A stretch of DNA of 64,000 nt from positions 266,206-330,205 of the forward strand of contig NZ_UUON01000033.1 in NCBI RefSeq assembly GCF_900590885.1, read 5' to 3'. Below the pieces are notes generated by a model. The model had not been told where the DNA came from and did no database searches. It saw only the letters and a list, made by a program, of their open reading frames with translations. The translations under genes and the position numbers were made by a program. Of the stretch, positions 35,268-44,900 are shown piece by piece. The stretch is from Pseudomonas viridiflava. GTDB taxonomy: Bacteria; Pseudomonadota; Gammaproteobacteria; Pseudomonadales; Pseudomonadaceae. Positions within the stretch are counted from its first letter, which is position 1; every line of letters begins with the position of its first letter.

Positions 35268-36779
35268 GTGCCGCGTCGCATCAGCAGAGAGCTTAAGACT
35301 CTCAGTGTTTGGGCTTTATCGTTAGCAATCAGCGGCTGCATCGGAACCGGCGGAATCGCCCCCCAAGGCAAAGCCCTCAACGCCAATACCCTGGCCACCG
35401 ACGAAGCCATCCACAGCGCCGCCCAGGACGCCCACTGGCCCACCGCGCAATGGTGGCAGGCCTATGGCGACCCGCAGCTGAACCGCTGGGTCGACCTCGC
35501 CACCCAAAACAGCCCAAGCATGGCCCTGGCCGCCGCGCGGGTGCGTGAAGCGCGGGCCATGGCCGGGATTGCCGAGTCGGCAGAGTCGTTGCAGATCAAC
35601 AGCGACACCACCCTCAAGCGCCACAACTGGCCCAAGGATCAGTTCTACGGCCCCGGCGAGTTGAGCGGCGCCACCACCTGGGACAACAATTCCTCCCTGG
35701 GCCTGAGCTACGCCCTCGACCTGTGGGGCCGCGAAAGCAATGCCAGCGAGCGGGCCGTGGACCTCGCGCACATGAGCGTCGCCGAAGCGCGCCAGGCCCA
35801 GCTGGAATTGCAGAACAACGTGGTGCGCGCCTATATCCAGTTGTCGTTGCATTACGCCAATCGCGATATCGTCGCGGCGACCCTGGCCCAGCAACAGCAG
35901 ATCCTCGACCTGGCCAACAAACGCCTGAACGCCGGGATCGGCACCCATTTTGACGTCAGCCAGGCCGAGACCCCGCTGCCCGAAACCCATCGCCAACTGG
36001 ACGCCCTGGACGAAGAAATCGCCCTGAGCCGCAACCAGCTGGCCGCGTTGGCCGGCAAGGGGCCGGGGGAAGGCGCGCAGTTGCAACGCCCGACGTTAGC
36101 CCTGGCCGCGCCGCTGAAACTGCCGTCGAGCCTGCCCGCGCAATTGCTCGGCCAGCGCCCGGACGTGGTCGCCAGCCGCTGGCAGGTGGCGGCCCAGGCG
36201 CGTGGCATTGATGTGGCCCATGCCGGCTTCTACCCCAACGTCGACCTGGTCGGCAGCCTCGGGTATGTGGCCACCGGTGGCGGCATGCTTGAGTTTCTGG
36301 CAGGCAAGAAATTCAACTACAACGTCGGCCCGGCGATCACCTTGCCAATCTTCGACGGCGGCCGCCTGCGTGCCGAGTTGGGCGAGGCCAGCGCCGGTTA
36401 TGACATCGCCGTGGCCAAGTACAACCAGACCCTGGTCAACGCGCTCAAGGGCATCAGCGACCAGTTGATCCGCCGCGAGTCCATGGACAAGCAAGCGGGC
36501 TTTGCCGCGCAGTCGGTGGCCTCGGCGCGCAAAACCTACGACATCGCGATGATCGCCTACCAGCGTGGCCTCACCGATTACCTCAATGTGCTCAACGCCC
36601 AGACCCTGCTGTTCCGCCAGCAGCAAGTCGAGCAACAGGTACAGGCCGCGCGCCTGAGCGCGCATGCCGAGCTGGTGACCGCCCTGGGCGGCGGCCTCGA
36701 CGCCGGCCAGGACCTACCGCAAGACGCCAAGACCCTCCCGAGCAAGACCCCGGCGGCGCTGGCCGTGTTCGATCACTGA
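35268..36779 (+). CDS. Outer-membrane efflux lipoprotein (NodT/OprM family)
   Basis: A 503-residue TolC-like channel protein. The N-terminal LSLAISGC is a clear lipobox. Two OEP repeats follow: WWQAYGDPQLNRWVDLA, then the helical region with ANKRLNAGIGTHFDVSQAE, and a second half with ANFGAG-type sequence PAITLPIFDGGRLRAELGEA and YQRGLTDYLNVLNAQTLLF. It exports substrates across the outer membrane. The frame is open from 35208, but the GTG at 35268 places the signal peptide correctly. AGGA lies 12 bases upstream, which is slightly long. It is the first gene of the efflux operon, 10 bp before the FUSC gene. Confidence 0.9.
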   Translation: MPRRISRELKTLSVWALSLAISGCIGTGGIAPQGKALNANTLATDEAIHSAAQDAHWPTAQWWQAYGDPQLNRWVDLATQNSPSMALAAARVREARAMAGIAESAESLQINSDTTLKRHNWPKDQFYGPGELSGATTWDNNSSLGLSYALDLWGRESNASERAVDLAHMSVAEARQAQLELQNNVVRAYIQLSLHYANRDIVAATLAQQQQILDLANKRLNAGIGTHFDVSQAETPLPETHRQLDALDEEIALSRNQLAALAGKGPGEGAQLQRPTLALAAPLKLPSSLPAQLLGQRPDVVASRWQVAAQARGIDVAHAGFYPNVDLVGSLGYVATGGGMLEFLAGKKFNYNVGPAITLPIFDGGRLRAELGEASAGYDIAVAKYNQTLVNALKGISDQLIRRESMDKQAGFAAQSVASARKTYDIAMIAYQRGLTDYLNVLNAQTLLFRQQQVEQQVQAARLSAHAELVTALGGGLDAGQDLPQDAKTLPSKTPAALAVFDH

Positions 36780-36789
36780 GTAGGATTCG

Positions 36790-38967
36790 ATGACTCCCTT
36801 GCCTGCACCGCTGCGCTGGCTGCATTCCCTTGAGTGGCGCCGTGGCTTTTTCGACTGGGCACGCAGCGACGGCGTGACCTGGGTGTACATCTTCAAGGTA
36901 CTGATCGCCGCCTTCCTGACCTTGTGGCTGGCGATGCGCCTTGAGCTGCCGCAACCGCGCACGGCGATGATCACCGTGTTTATCGTGATGCAACCCCAGA
37001 GCGGCCAGGTGTTCGCCAAGAGCTTTTATCGCTTCCTCGGCACCCTGGCGGGCTCGGCGGTGATGGTCTTTTTGATCGCCTTGTTCGCGCAGAACACCGA
37101 GTTGTTCCTCGGCGCGCTGGCGATCTGGGTCGGCCTCTGCACGGCCGGCGCCACGCGCAATCGCAACTTTCGCGCCTATGGATTTGTGCTGGCCGGGTAC
37201 ACGGCGGCGATGGTCGGCTTGCCGGCCTTGGCTCATCCAGACGGCGCATTCATGGCGGCGGTGTGGCGGGTGCTGGAAATTTCCCTGGGGATTCTATGCT
37301 CCACGCTGGTCAGCGCCGCGATCCTGCCGCAAACCAGCAGCGCCGCCATGCGCAACGCGCTGTACCAGCGTTTTGGGGTGTTCGCGCTGTTCGTCACCGA
37401 CGGCCTGCGCGGGCGCAGCCAGCGTGAAGGGTTCGAGGCCAGCAACGTGCGTTTTATCGCCGAAGCCGTGGGCCTGGAAGGGCTGCGCAGCGTCACCGTG
37501 TTCGAAGACCCGCATATGCGTCGGCGCAACGGCCGGCTCAGTCGCCTCAACAGCGAGTTCATGAGCATCACCACGCGCTTCAACGCCTTGCACCAGTTGC
37601 TCGAACGTCTGCGCACCGATGCCGCCGATCACGTGGTGGCGGCCATCAAGCCTGGCCTGCAAGACCTCGCCGAAGTGCTCGACGGTTTCACCGGCCGCGC
37701 CCTCACAAGCCCCGACGCCGCGCGCCTGGTCAACCAGTTGAGCGCCTACAAGGACGGCCTGCCCGCCAAGGTCCGTAGCCTGCGCGCGACCTTCCAGGAG
37801 GGCAACCCGAGTGAAGCCGAGCAGCTGGATTTCCACACTGCCTACGAGCTGCTCTACCGCTTTGTCGACGACCTGCACAACTACGCGCAGACCCACGCCT
37901 CCCTGGCCGACCACAGCCACGAACGCGAGCAGTGGGACGAGACGTTCATCCCCAAAACCAACTGGCTGGCCTGCGCCGCCTCGGGCATTCGCGCCTCGTT
38001 TATCCTGATCGCGCTGGGCAGCTACTGGGTGGCCACGGCCTGGCCCAGCGGCGCCACCATGACCCTGATCGCCGCCGCCACCGTCGGCCTGTCCGCCGCC
38101 ACGCCCAACCCCAAGCGCATGGCGTTCCAGATGGCGTGCGGCACCTTGATCGGCGCGTTGGTGGGCTTTGTCGAGATGTTCTTCGTCTTCCCCTGGATCG
38201 ATGGTTTCCCCTTGCTCTGCGTGATGCTCGCGCCGGTGATCGTGCTCGGTGCGTTCCTCGCCTCACGCCCCAAATACGCCGGGGTCGGGCTAGGCCTGTT
38301 GATCTTCTTCAGCACCGGCTCGGTGCCGGATAACCTCACGGTCTACAACCCCTACACCTTTATCAACGACTACATCGCCATGGTCATCGGCATGCTGGTG
38401 TGCGCGGCGGCGGGGGCGATCATCCTGCCGCCCAACAGCCGCTGGTTGTGGCGCCGTCTGGAGCAGGACCTGCGCGAACAAGTGGTGTATGCCATCAGCG
38501 GCAAGCTCAAGGGGCTGGCGTCGAGTTTCGAAAGCCGCACCCGCGACCTGCTGCACCAGGCCTACGGCCTTGCCGTCGGCCAGCCGCAGGTGCAGCGCGA
38601 TTTGCTGCGCTGGATGTTTGTGGTGCTGGAGGTCGGCCACGCGATCATCGAATTGCGCAAGGAGCAGGCGATTTTGCCGGTGCACCCGGCGTATGCCGAA
38701 TCCCAGCCGTGGCGCCAGGCGATCCGCGTAATGGGCCGCTCGCTGGTACGGCTGTTCCTGCAGCCCAGCGCGAGCAACCTGGAGCGCGGCCTGATCGCCG
38801 TCGACCACGCGATCAGCCGCGTACAGGCCACCGACGAACCCTTCGCCCCGCACTTCGACACCTCGGCCCTGCGCCGGGTGAAGAGCTACCTGCACTTTAT
38901 CCGTACCTCGCTGCTGGACCCGCAATCGCCGCTGGCGGCCCTCAAAGGAACCCCGCATGCCCCGTGA
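36790..38967 (+). CDS. FUSC-family inner-membrane efflux protein (AaeB-like)
   Basis: A 725-residue membrane protein of the aromatic acid exporter (AaeB/FUSC) family. It has two clusters of membrane helices: residues about 30-180 (IFKVLIAAFLTLWLAMRLELPQPRTAMITVF split by short loops) and about 400-540 (GIRASFILIALGSYWVAT, LPLLCVMLAPVIVLGAF). Each is followed by a large cytoplasmic helical region. E. coli AaeB exports p-hydroxybenzoate and related aromatic acids with AaeA. The last 11 bases overlap the DUF1656 gene. Confidence 0.9.
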   Translation: MTPLPAPLRWLHSLEWRRGFFDWARSDGVTWVYIFKVLIAAFLTLWLAMRLELPQPRTAMITVFIVMQPQSGQVFAKSFYRFLGTLAGSAVMVFLIALFAQNTELFLGALAIWVGLCTAGATRNRNFRAYGFVLAGYTAAMVGLPALAHPDGAFMAAVWRVLEISLGILCSTLVSAAILPQTSSAAMRNALYQRFGVFALFVTDGLRGRSQREGFEASNVRFIAEAVGLEGLRSVTVFEDPHMRRRNGRLSRLNSEFMSITTRFNALHQLLERLRTDAADHVVAAIKPGLQDLAEVLDGFTGRALTSPDAARLVNQLSAYKDGLPAKVRSLRATFQEGNPSEAEQLDFHTAYELLYRFVDDLHNYAQTHASLADHSHEREQWDETFIPKTNWLACAASGIRASFILIALGSYWVATAWPSGATMTLIAAATVGLSAATPNPKRMAFQMACGTLIGALVGFVEMFFVFPWIDGFPLLCVMLAPVIVLGAFLASRPKYAGVGLGLLIFFSTGSVPDNLTVYNPYTFINDYIAMVIGMLVCAAAGAIILPPNSRWLWRRLEQDLREQVVYAISGKLKGLASSFESRTRDLLHQAYGLAVGQPQVQRDLLRWMFVVLEVGHAIIELRKEQAILPVHPAYAESQPWRQAIRVMGRSLVRLFLQPSASNLERGLIAVDHAISRVQATDEPFAPHFDTSALRRVKSYLHFIRTSLLDPQSPLAALKGTPHAP

Positions 38968-39157
38968 AATAGCCTTCCATGGCGTGTACATGCCGACCAT
39001 GACCCTGATGTTTTTGATCGCGGCCGGCGTGGCCTGGGCGCTGGACCGCTTTCTGGCCGGGTTCGACCTGTACCGTTTTTTCTGGCACCCGGCGCTGCTG
39101 CGCCTGAGCCTGTTCGTTTGCCTGTTCGGCGCCCTGGCGCTGAGCGTCTACCGTTGA
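38957..39157 (+). CDS. DUF1656 small membrane protein (AaeX-like)
   Basis: A 66-residue protein with two hydrophobic segments (TLMFLIAAGVAWALDRFL and LRLSLFVCLFGALALSVY). It matches the DUF1656/AaeX family, found almost always between FUSC and adaptor genes. Its role in the exporter is not known. The ATG overlaps the FUSC stop by 11 bases and the adaptor follows after 10 bp. Confidence 0.9.
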   Translation: MPREIAFHGVYMPTMTLMFLIAAGVAWALDRFLAGFDLYRFFWHPALLRLSLFVCLFGALALSVYR

Positions 39158-39167
39158 GAATGCCCCG

Positions 39168-40028
39168 ATGAAAAAGTTTTTCAGCCTGCTCGCGACCTTG
39201 CTGGTACTGGCGTTGGCCATCTGGATCGGCCGCACATTGTGGGTGCACTACATGCAAACCCCATGGACCCGCGACGGCCGTGTGCGCGCCGATATCATCA
39301 ACGTGGCCGCCGACGTCACCGGTGAAGTGGTCGACGTGCCGGTGCGCGACAACCAGTTGGTGAAAAAGGGCGACCTGCTGATGCAGATCGACCCCGAGCA
39401 CTACCGCATCGCGGTCAAGCAGGCGCAGTCTTTGGTTGCCTCGCGCAAAGCCACCTGGGAGATGCGCAAGGTCAACGCCCACCGCCGCGCGGACCTCGAC
39501 GCGCTGGTGATCTCCAGGGAAAACCGCGACGACGCGAGCAACATCGCCGACTCGGCGCTGGCCGACTACCAACACGCGCTGGCGCAGCTGGAAGCCGCCG
39601 AGCTGAACCTGAAACGCACCCAGGTGGTGGCGGCAGTGGACGGCTACGTCACCAACCTCAACGTGCACCGTGGCGACTACGCGCGTATCGGCGAAGCCAA
39701 GATGGCCGTGGTGGATATGCACTCGTTCTGGGTCTATGGCTTCTTCGAAGAAACCAAACTGCCCCATGTGAAAGTCGGTGACAAAGCCGATATGCAGCTT
39801 ATGAGCGGCGAGACGCTCAAGGGCCACGTGGAAAGCATCTCGCGCGGCATCTACGACCGCGATAACCCCGAGAGCCGCGAGCTGATCGCCGATGTGAACC
39901 CGACGTTCAACTGGGTGCGTTTGGCCCAGCGCGTGCCGGTGCGGATTCATATTGATGAGGTGCCGGAAGGGGTCCTGCTGGCAGCGGGCATCACCTGCAC
40001 CGTGATCGTCAACCAGGCACAGAATTAA
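39168..40028 (+). CDS. Efflux periplasmic adaptor (AaeA-like, HlyD family)
   Basis: A 286-residue membrane fusion protein. An N-terminal membrane helix (FFSLLATLLVLALAIWIGRTL) is followed by TPWTRDGRVRADIINVAADV, the conserved AaeA/EmrA opening, then a lipoyl domain (VPVRDNQLVKKGDLLMQID), a short helical hairpin, and the second lipoyl half VVAAVDGYVTNLNVHRGDY. It connects the FUSC protein to the outer-membrane lipoprotein encoded first in the operon. It is the last gene; its stop falls inside a REP palindrome that may serve as the transcript end. Confidence 0.92.
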   Translation: MKKFFSLLATLLVLALAIWIGRTLWVHYMQTPWTRDGRVRADIINVAADVTGEVVDVPVRDNQLVKKGDLLMQIDPEHYRIAVKQAQSLVASRKATWEMRKVNAHRRADLDALVISRENRDDASNIADSALADYQHALAQLEAAELNLKRTQVVAAVDGYVTNLNVHRGDYARIGEAKMAVVDMHSFWVYGFFEETKLPHVKVGDKADMQLMSGETLKGHVESISRGIYDRDNPESRELIADVNPTFNWVRLAQRVPVRIHIDEVPEGVLLAAGITCTVIVNQAQN

Positions 40029-40061
40029 AATGTGGGAGGGGCTTGCCCCCTCCCACATTTT
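40027..40061. repeat. REP palindrome, copy C
   Basis: AAAATGTGGGAGGGG, CTTG, then CCCCCTCCCACATTTT. It begins within the stop codon of the adaptor gene and lies between it and a convergent gene. The trailing T run on either strand means it could double as a bidirectional terminator. Confidence 0.9.
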
Positions 40062-40069
40062 GACCAGGT

Positions 40070-40471
40070 TCAGGCCTTGATAAAGGTTTCGTGCAAGTGA
40101 CGCCACAGCAACGCGCCGCTGGCCTGCTTCTCAAACACCACCGTGGCCCTCCGATCCGTCCGCGTACCGCTGTCATCCACCTGAAGCTCGCGATAAGTCA
40201 CCGTCGCCCCACGCGCATGCCGGTCGATTCCGGCCATTTCACTCAAGGTGATCTTCAACCCCGGACGCATCCCGCCCAGGCGCGTGAACAGCGCATTAAC
40301 CCCCGCCGCATTGACCCTTGTGCCAGTGGCGGGGGCGACCATGCTGAACTCGGGTGAAAAGCGTGCGAGCAGGTTTTGCAGGGTGCCTTCAGGGGCAACC
40401 CCGGCGAACCATTGTTCGATCTCGACGTGGGTCTGGATCACTTCTTCGAAAAAGTCGCTGTAGTCGATCAT
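40070..40471 (-). CDS. NTF2-like (DUF4440/SnoaL-type) protein
   Basis: A 133-residue soluble protein, with MIDYSDFFEEVIQTHVEIEQWF as the long first helix (given here in part as DFFEEVIQTHVEIEQWF) and alternating strands ending WRHLHETFIKA. This is the shape and ending of NTF2-like/DUF4440 proteins. Members are enzymes or ligand-binding proteins of varied function; none can be assigned. Its ATG abuts the stop of the SDR gene upstream (no gap), so the two are co-transcribed. Confidence 0.75.
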   Translation of the reverse strand: MIDYSDFFEEVIQTHVEIEQWFAGVAPEGTLQNLLARFSPEFSMVAPATGTRVNAAGVNALFTRLGGMRPGLKITLSEMAGIDRHARGATVTYRELQVDDSGTRTDRRATVVFEKQASGALLWRHLHETFIKA

Positions 40472-41284
40472 TTATAAACTCCCATTCAAACCAAAGCGTT
40501 TCTTCAACACGGTTTCCAATAATCCTTTGGGCAGCAACGCCGCCATCAGCGGCAACGCCCGGCTGCCATTGCCCGAGCGCAACAGGCGCGGCGGCTTGGG
40601 CTGTTGCACGGCTTTGAGCACATCTGCCGCAAACGCCGTGGCCGGGGTCGGCTTGTCCTGGGAGGCCTGGCTGCGCGCGCGAATGCCGTCACGCAGCGGC
40701 CACCAGGGCGATTGCTCGTTGATCAATAGCTCGGCCTGGGCGCCGGCGTTTTTCGCGAAACGTGTGTTGATGGCACCCGGTTGGACTTCCATGACCCGAA
40801 TCGCGAACGGCGCCAGCTCCATGCGCAGGGCGTCGCTTAATGCGTGCACGGCGGCCTTGGACGCGCAGTAGGCGCCGGCGAACGGCGTAACCAGCACCCC
40901 GGAAACACTGCCGATATTCACCACCAGGCCCTTGCGTTTGCGCAGGGCCGGGAACAGCGCCTGGGTCACGCCGACGAGAGAGAACACGTTGGTTTCGAAC
41001 TGGCGCTGCATGGCGTCGGTGCCGCCATCGAGCAACGGGCCCATGGCGCCGTAGCCGGCGTTGTTGACCAGCACATCGAGTTCGCCCAATTGCCCGGCCA
41101 GGCGTTGCAGGGCGGCGCCGTCATTCACATCAAGCTGCACGGCGTGGAAACCGGCGGTGGATAAGTCGGCGACATCTTCCGCGCGGCGGGCGCTGGCCCA
41201 CACGTCATAGCCGGCCGCTTTGAAGGCATCGGCCAGGGCACGGCCGATGCCGCTGGAGCAACCGGTGATCAGTACATTGGGCAT
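40472..41284 (-). CDS. Short-chain dehydrogenase/reductase (SDR family)
   Basis: A 270-residue NAD(P)-dependent oxidoreductase of the classical SDR type. The cofactor loop is TGCSSGIG at residues 7-14. NNAGYG, the catalytic Ser in NIGSVSG and the YxxxK in YCASKAAVH are all present. VQPGAINTRF follows as expected. The substrate is unknown. The frame is open to 41572, but the ATG at 41284 has AAAGGAT upstream and gives the standard N-terminus MPNVLITG. Confidence 0.9.
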   Translation of the reverse strand: MPNVLITGCSSGIGRALADAFKAAGYDVWASARRAEDVADLSTAGFHAVQLDVNDGAALQRLAGQLGELDVLVNNAGYGAMGPLLDGGTDAMQRQFETNVFSLVGVTQALFPALRKRKGLVVNIGSVSGVLVTPFAGAYCASKAAVHALSDALRMELAPFAIRVMEVQPGAINTRFAKNAGAQAELLINEQSPWWPLRDGIRARSQASQDKPTPATAFAADVLKAVQQPKPPRLLRSGNGSRALPLMAALLPKGLLETVLKKRFGLNGSL

Positions 41285-41298
41285 GGATCCATCCTTTG

Positions 41299-41841
41299 TC
41301 AGTCCGAGAAACTGCCTTGCAGGTGCTCGGCGCGAAATTCCAGGGTTTGCGCGCGGTAGCCGGGGCGCAGTGGTGGGGTGGGCAGGCAGTCGTCCCAGGT
41401 GGCGCCGGCCTGCAATTCGCCAGGGCCGCGATAGCGTGGGGCGGCGTAGACGTTGTCGGCCAGGTTGACCGTGTCCCCCGGGGCATAGGCGGCGACGCGC
41501 CAGCGCAGTTCGGTCAGCGGTACGTCGTTGCCGTTGTTCAGGGTCAGTTTCAGGGGACGGTCGGCGGGGCATTCCTGCGACGCGTAGGTAATGCGCAGTT
41601 CAAGGCGGGCCAGTTGCGAGGCTTCGCGGTTGTCCAGCCACACCACCCATACGGCGACACACCCCAGGCCCACGGCAGCTGCCAGGGATACGGGCAAGGC
41701 CTTGGCGGGGTAGCGCAATAGCAGGATCAACCAAGTGATGATCAGGAGTACGCCGAAGAACACGATTAAACCCTCGCTTGCGGTGAGCAACCATCCTAGC
41801 TGACCCCAGGTAGGAAACCAATTTGATCCTCCTGTGCACAA
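41299..41841 (-). CDS. Small membrane protein of unknown function
   Basis: Up to 180 residues: two adjacent hydrophobic segments (GLIVFFGVLLIITWLILLL and a second near LPVSLAAAVGLGCVAVWVV) followed by a soluble domain of about 100 residues with ECPADRPLKLTLNNGNDV and ELRWRVAAYAPG, which looks like an immunoglobulin-like beta fold outside the membrane. No family is recognised. The start is uncertain: the longest frame begins at a TTG at 41841, and another TTG 48 bases inside (near 41793) would place the membrane segment closer to the N-terminus. It lies 14 bp upstream of the SDR gene. Confidence 0.55.
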   Translation of the reverse strand: MCTGGSNWFPTWGQLGWLLTASEGLIVFFGVLLIITWLILLLRYPAKALPVSLAAAVGLGCVAVWVVWLDNREASQLARLELRITYASQECPADRPLKLTLNNGNDVPLTELRWRVAAYAPGDTVNLADNVYAAPRYRGPGELQAGATWDDCLPTPPLRPGYRAQTLEFRAEHLQGSFSD

Positions 41842-41901
41842 ACATCGTCACGCTCTGGGGGCGCTGGCGAACATCAGGAAATATATACGCTGCGTTCCAA
41901 T

Positions 41902-41929
41902 GGAACGGCGAGCGCGCTGATCCCACTGA
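41902..41929 (+). promoter_or_regulatory. hrp-box-like promoter (candidate HrpL/RspL site)
   Basis: GGAACG, 15 bases, then CCACTGA. The hrp box recognised by the ECF sigma factor HrpL is GGAACC-N15/16-CCACNNA, so this matches 5 of 6 upstream positions, all fixed downstream positions and the spacing. It ends 45 bp before the ATG of the large putative toxin gene. The GGAAC half is also part of CGTTCCAATGGAACG (41893-41907), a 7 bp inverted repeat, so another regulator is possible. Confidence 0.45.
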
Positions 41930-41974
41930 TGCCGAGCCAAGGAGCAGTTTTTACTTTTAAAAGGAGTTCACCCG

Positions 41975-44900
41975 ATGATTGTTAAGCGTCATCTCCAGGT
42001 TCAGCCCGATTTTCCTTTTCGATCAAACGTTGTCCTGCCTAAAGCCGTCGAACAGCCAGCGCCTCGTTCAGACAGCCCCGGAATAGTGTCCGAGCAGGCC
42101 ATTACCGGCACTCCCCTTACCCCGATCGTGCGGGGTATTTATCCTGCATTCGTCAAAGAAGCCGGTGTGAATACCCCCACGTCTGCTCAACAGGGGCTTT
42201 TGCTTCAACACGACGACCTCAACAATAAAATCAACCTGTTGATCAGCCAGCAGCCGACCTATGAAGCCTTTTTCCAGAAGTATCAACCCTACGTTGCCAG
42301 CACCCCCGGTGCGGTCGACAATATTGGCGCCCTGTTTGCCAATGCCGTCACGCGGTTCTGGACAGCGCCGCGCCCTGGCGAAAAACCCTCCAGCCCACCG
42401 CAAGATCAACTGATTAATCTGCATCGGCAAATGCTCTCCACCCAGGCGGCCCTGCGCGCTGCGGACGGTACCCTGAGCAGTGCGGGTAAAGCCTTGATTG
42501 ACAAGGCGTTCCAGTATCCCACCCAGGCTGACCGGGAAAAGGCCTTCCCGCACGGTTCACGCTTGGGGGTCTACCCGCTCACGGTGGATGACAACACGCC
42601 AACCGGTGCGCGCCTGGCGGGTGCCTTTATGCTCACCGCCACCGACGGCTCCAGCGCAACCACGCCCCACTGGCCCAACGGCGACAAAAGCCTGTTGGCC
42701 AGCGAAGACAACGGCCCCGTGGTGCTCTACACCCCTGGTGAAGGCTTTGAAGAGTTCGCCAACCCCGCCCAGTTGCAAGCGGTGTTGATGCAACGCATCG
42801 ACAACGGAGGGGTGCCCGCAACGCTGCTCTCGGAAAGTCTGCCGCTGCCTGCCGAGCGCCTGCGCAAGCCCCTGCGCGGGCAAGACCTGACGCTCGGGTT
42901 TTCGCCTATCCCTGAGGATGTGACGGCCGCAGCGATACCTCAGCTGTTGGAACGGCAAGCCGACGAACTGAATGCGCTGACTCACTCGGATACGAGTGAT
43001 ATGGACGGCGAGCACATCGCCGCCGCCATGAACAATGCCGCCAATTGGACCTCTCAATTTGACGGCAGCAACGCCATGCTCGCCCGGGCTGAAAAACTCG
43101 AAGACAAACAACAACCGCAGTGGCTGAAAAACCTGTTGCCTGTGAATGCGGGGCATTATCAGTTTCTGGACACCTGCGAGCAAAAAACCGCTCAGGCGCT
43201 GGCTCCTTTGTTGGAGGCCATTCCCTCGCTGCAGCACTTTGCCAATCAGCAGATAAACGCCGCACTCAAGCAGAAATACCCGGCGGCAAATTTTGATGCA
43301 GACAAGATCGTGGTGCACACCTACGGGGAGTTCGTCTTCTCGCGAAGAAACGGCGAGGTCGTGAAAAACGTCACCAACAGCTTTAGCTCCCTGACTGAGG
43401 TTGCCTTGAAAAATGCGACCCTATCGATCCCGGCAGAAAACTACCAAAATCGCTCTTTGACAATGACCGCAAGCCTGACCGATACCGGCGGCAAGCCGGT
43501 GCTCGGGGCTGATGGAAAGCCCATCGTCCTGGAGGGGAGTGAAATCGCGGCACTGGTCAGTAAGCTGGAGGTGGGCAGCAATTACATCAAGTTGCTCAAG
43601 AAACGAATGGCGCCGGAGGCCCTGACGGGAGACGCGGGAAAAGTCCGCACCGCCTGGAAGGCCAACCTGTCGGATGTCATGAGGAAACAGGCATTTCTGG
43701 CGGAATTGAACCCGCTGGCGTACCCGCCTGGATCGCCGGGCCCTGAGTGGGTACAAACCGTGCTCGACTTTCCGGACCCTGCCAAACGGCCGCAAGTGGA
43801 TGGAAGAACCATCGTTGCCAATACGGTGAGTCACTATGGCAAGGCGCTTCAAGGCGTGATTGCGATTGACAGTGGCAAAGGTGGGCCGCTGATCCTGTAT
43901 AGCCCCGATGCGCCGGACGGTATGTCCTTTCGGCAAGTCGCCGACCGAGTCGCCCTGGAAACGCTTTTCGAACAGCCGCAATGGAAAACGTATGCCGAAA
44001 GCAAGGTGTCGCCGCTCAACCCTGGCGGCCCCGATGCGGCGATCCAGGACCGCCTGAATGAGTCGGTTTTCAGCGCCCTGGACCGCGAGGACCGCGGCGA
44101 CCGGCCCAATGGCCCTGGATACCTCAGCCCGATCCAAGGTGATTTTCAGGACGCATTGTATAAACAGTTGGCAGGCCTCTTGATCGATGAGGCAGATGCT
44201 GGTTCTGTCAGCTCTGCCGAGCTGGCTGCAGAGACGAACTACAACAAGATCATGTTTGGTATCGAGATCGCTACCCAGCTTTTGGGCTGTTTGCCCGCAG
44301 CTGGAAGGTTTGTCTCGACTGCCCTGCGGCTTACCAGGGCCGGGTTGAGAGTCCTCAAGGCACCGGGCAACGCCATCGTCAACGCACTCAACCGGCCTGA
44401 TCGCCTTGCCATGCTCTATTCCCGAGTCGGCGGCAGTGGCGGTGCCACGGCGGGTAGCAGGGCCCGCCCCCTTCTGCGGCCTGTCTTGAGTGCGCCTGCG
44501 CTAAGCCGCGCGGTGCAGCCACTGGCCCCCGGCACGCCCGGCGTGGGGAGTGTGCCGGATATCAGCGGCCATTCCGTTCCGGATAGCCTGCTCAGCGGCC
44601 GTACGCTGAGGGGCGATGGTACTTATCAAGTCGGCGATCAGTTCTACGTGCGCTACACCGATGGCACCGGCGTCAGCAAACCCTATGAAATCAGCCCGAT
44701 TTACAAAATCGAAGGCGGCCCTGTGCGGGTGATTAACCCCCATACCCGAAAAACCGTTGCGTTCCTGCAGCCGGCAGGCGCAGGGGAGTGGCGGCAGAGC
44801 CGGATGTTGGGTGGCGCTAAGGGCGGCGTCGTCCAAGGGGTCAAACGCCCCAATACTGAGCCGGTGCAACCTGGACCTTCCAGCGCGGCCAAACAACCTA

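Noticed and set aside
41600..41926. Alternative minus-strand frame of 108 codons overlapping the membrane protein at 41299-41841
   Set aside because: The competing frame has strong membrane segments and better protein character; this one is Arg/Pro/Gly-rich and ends early.
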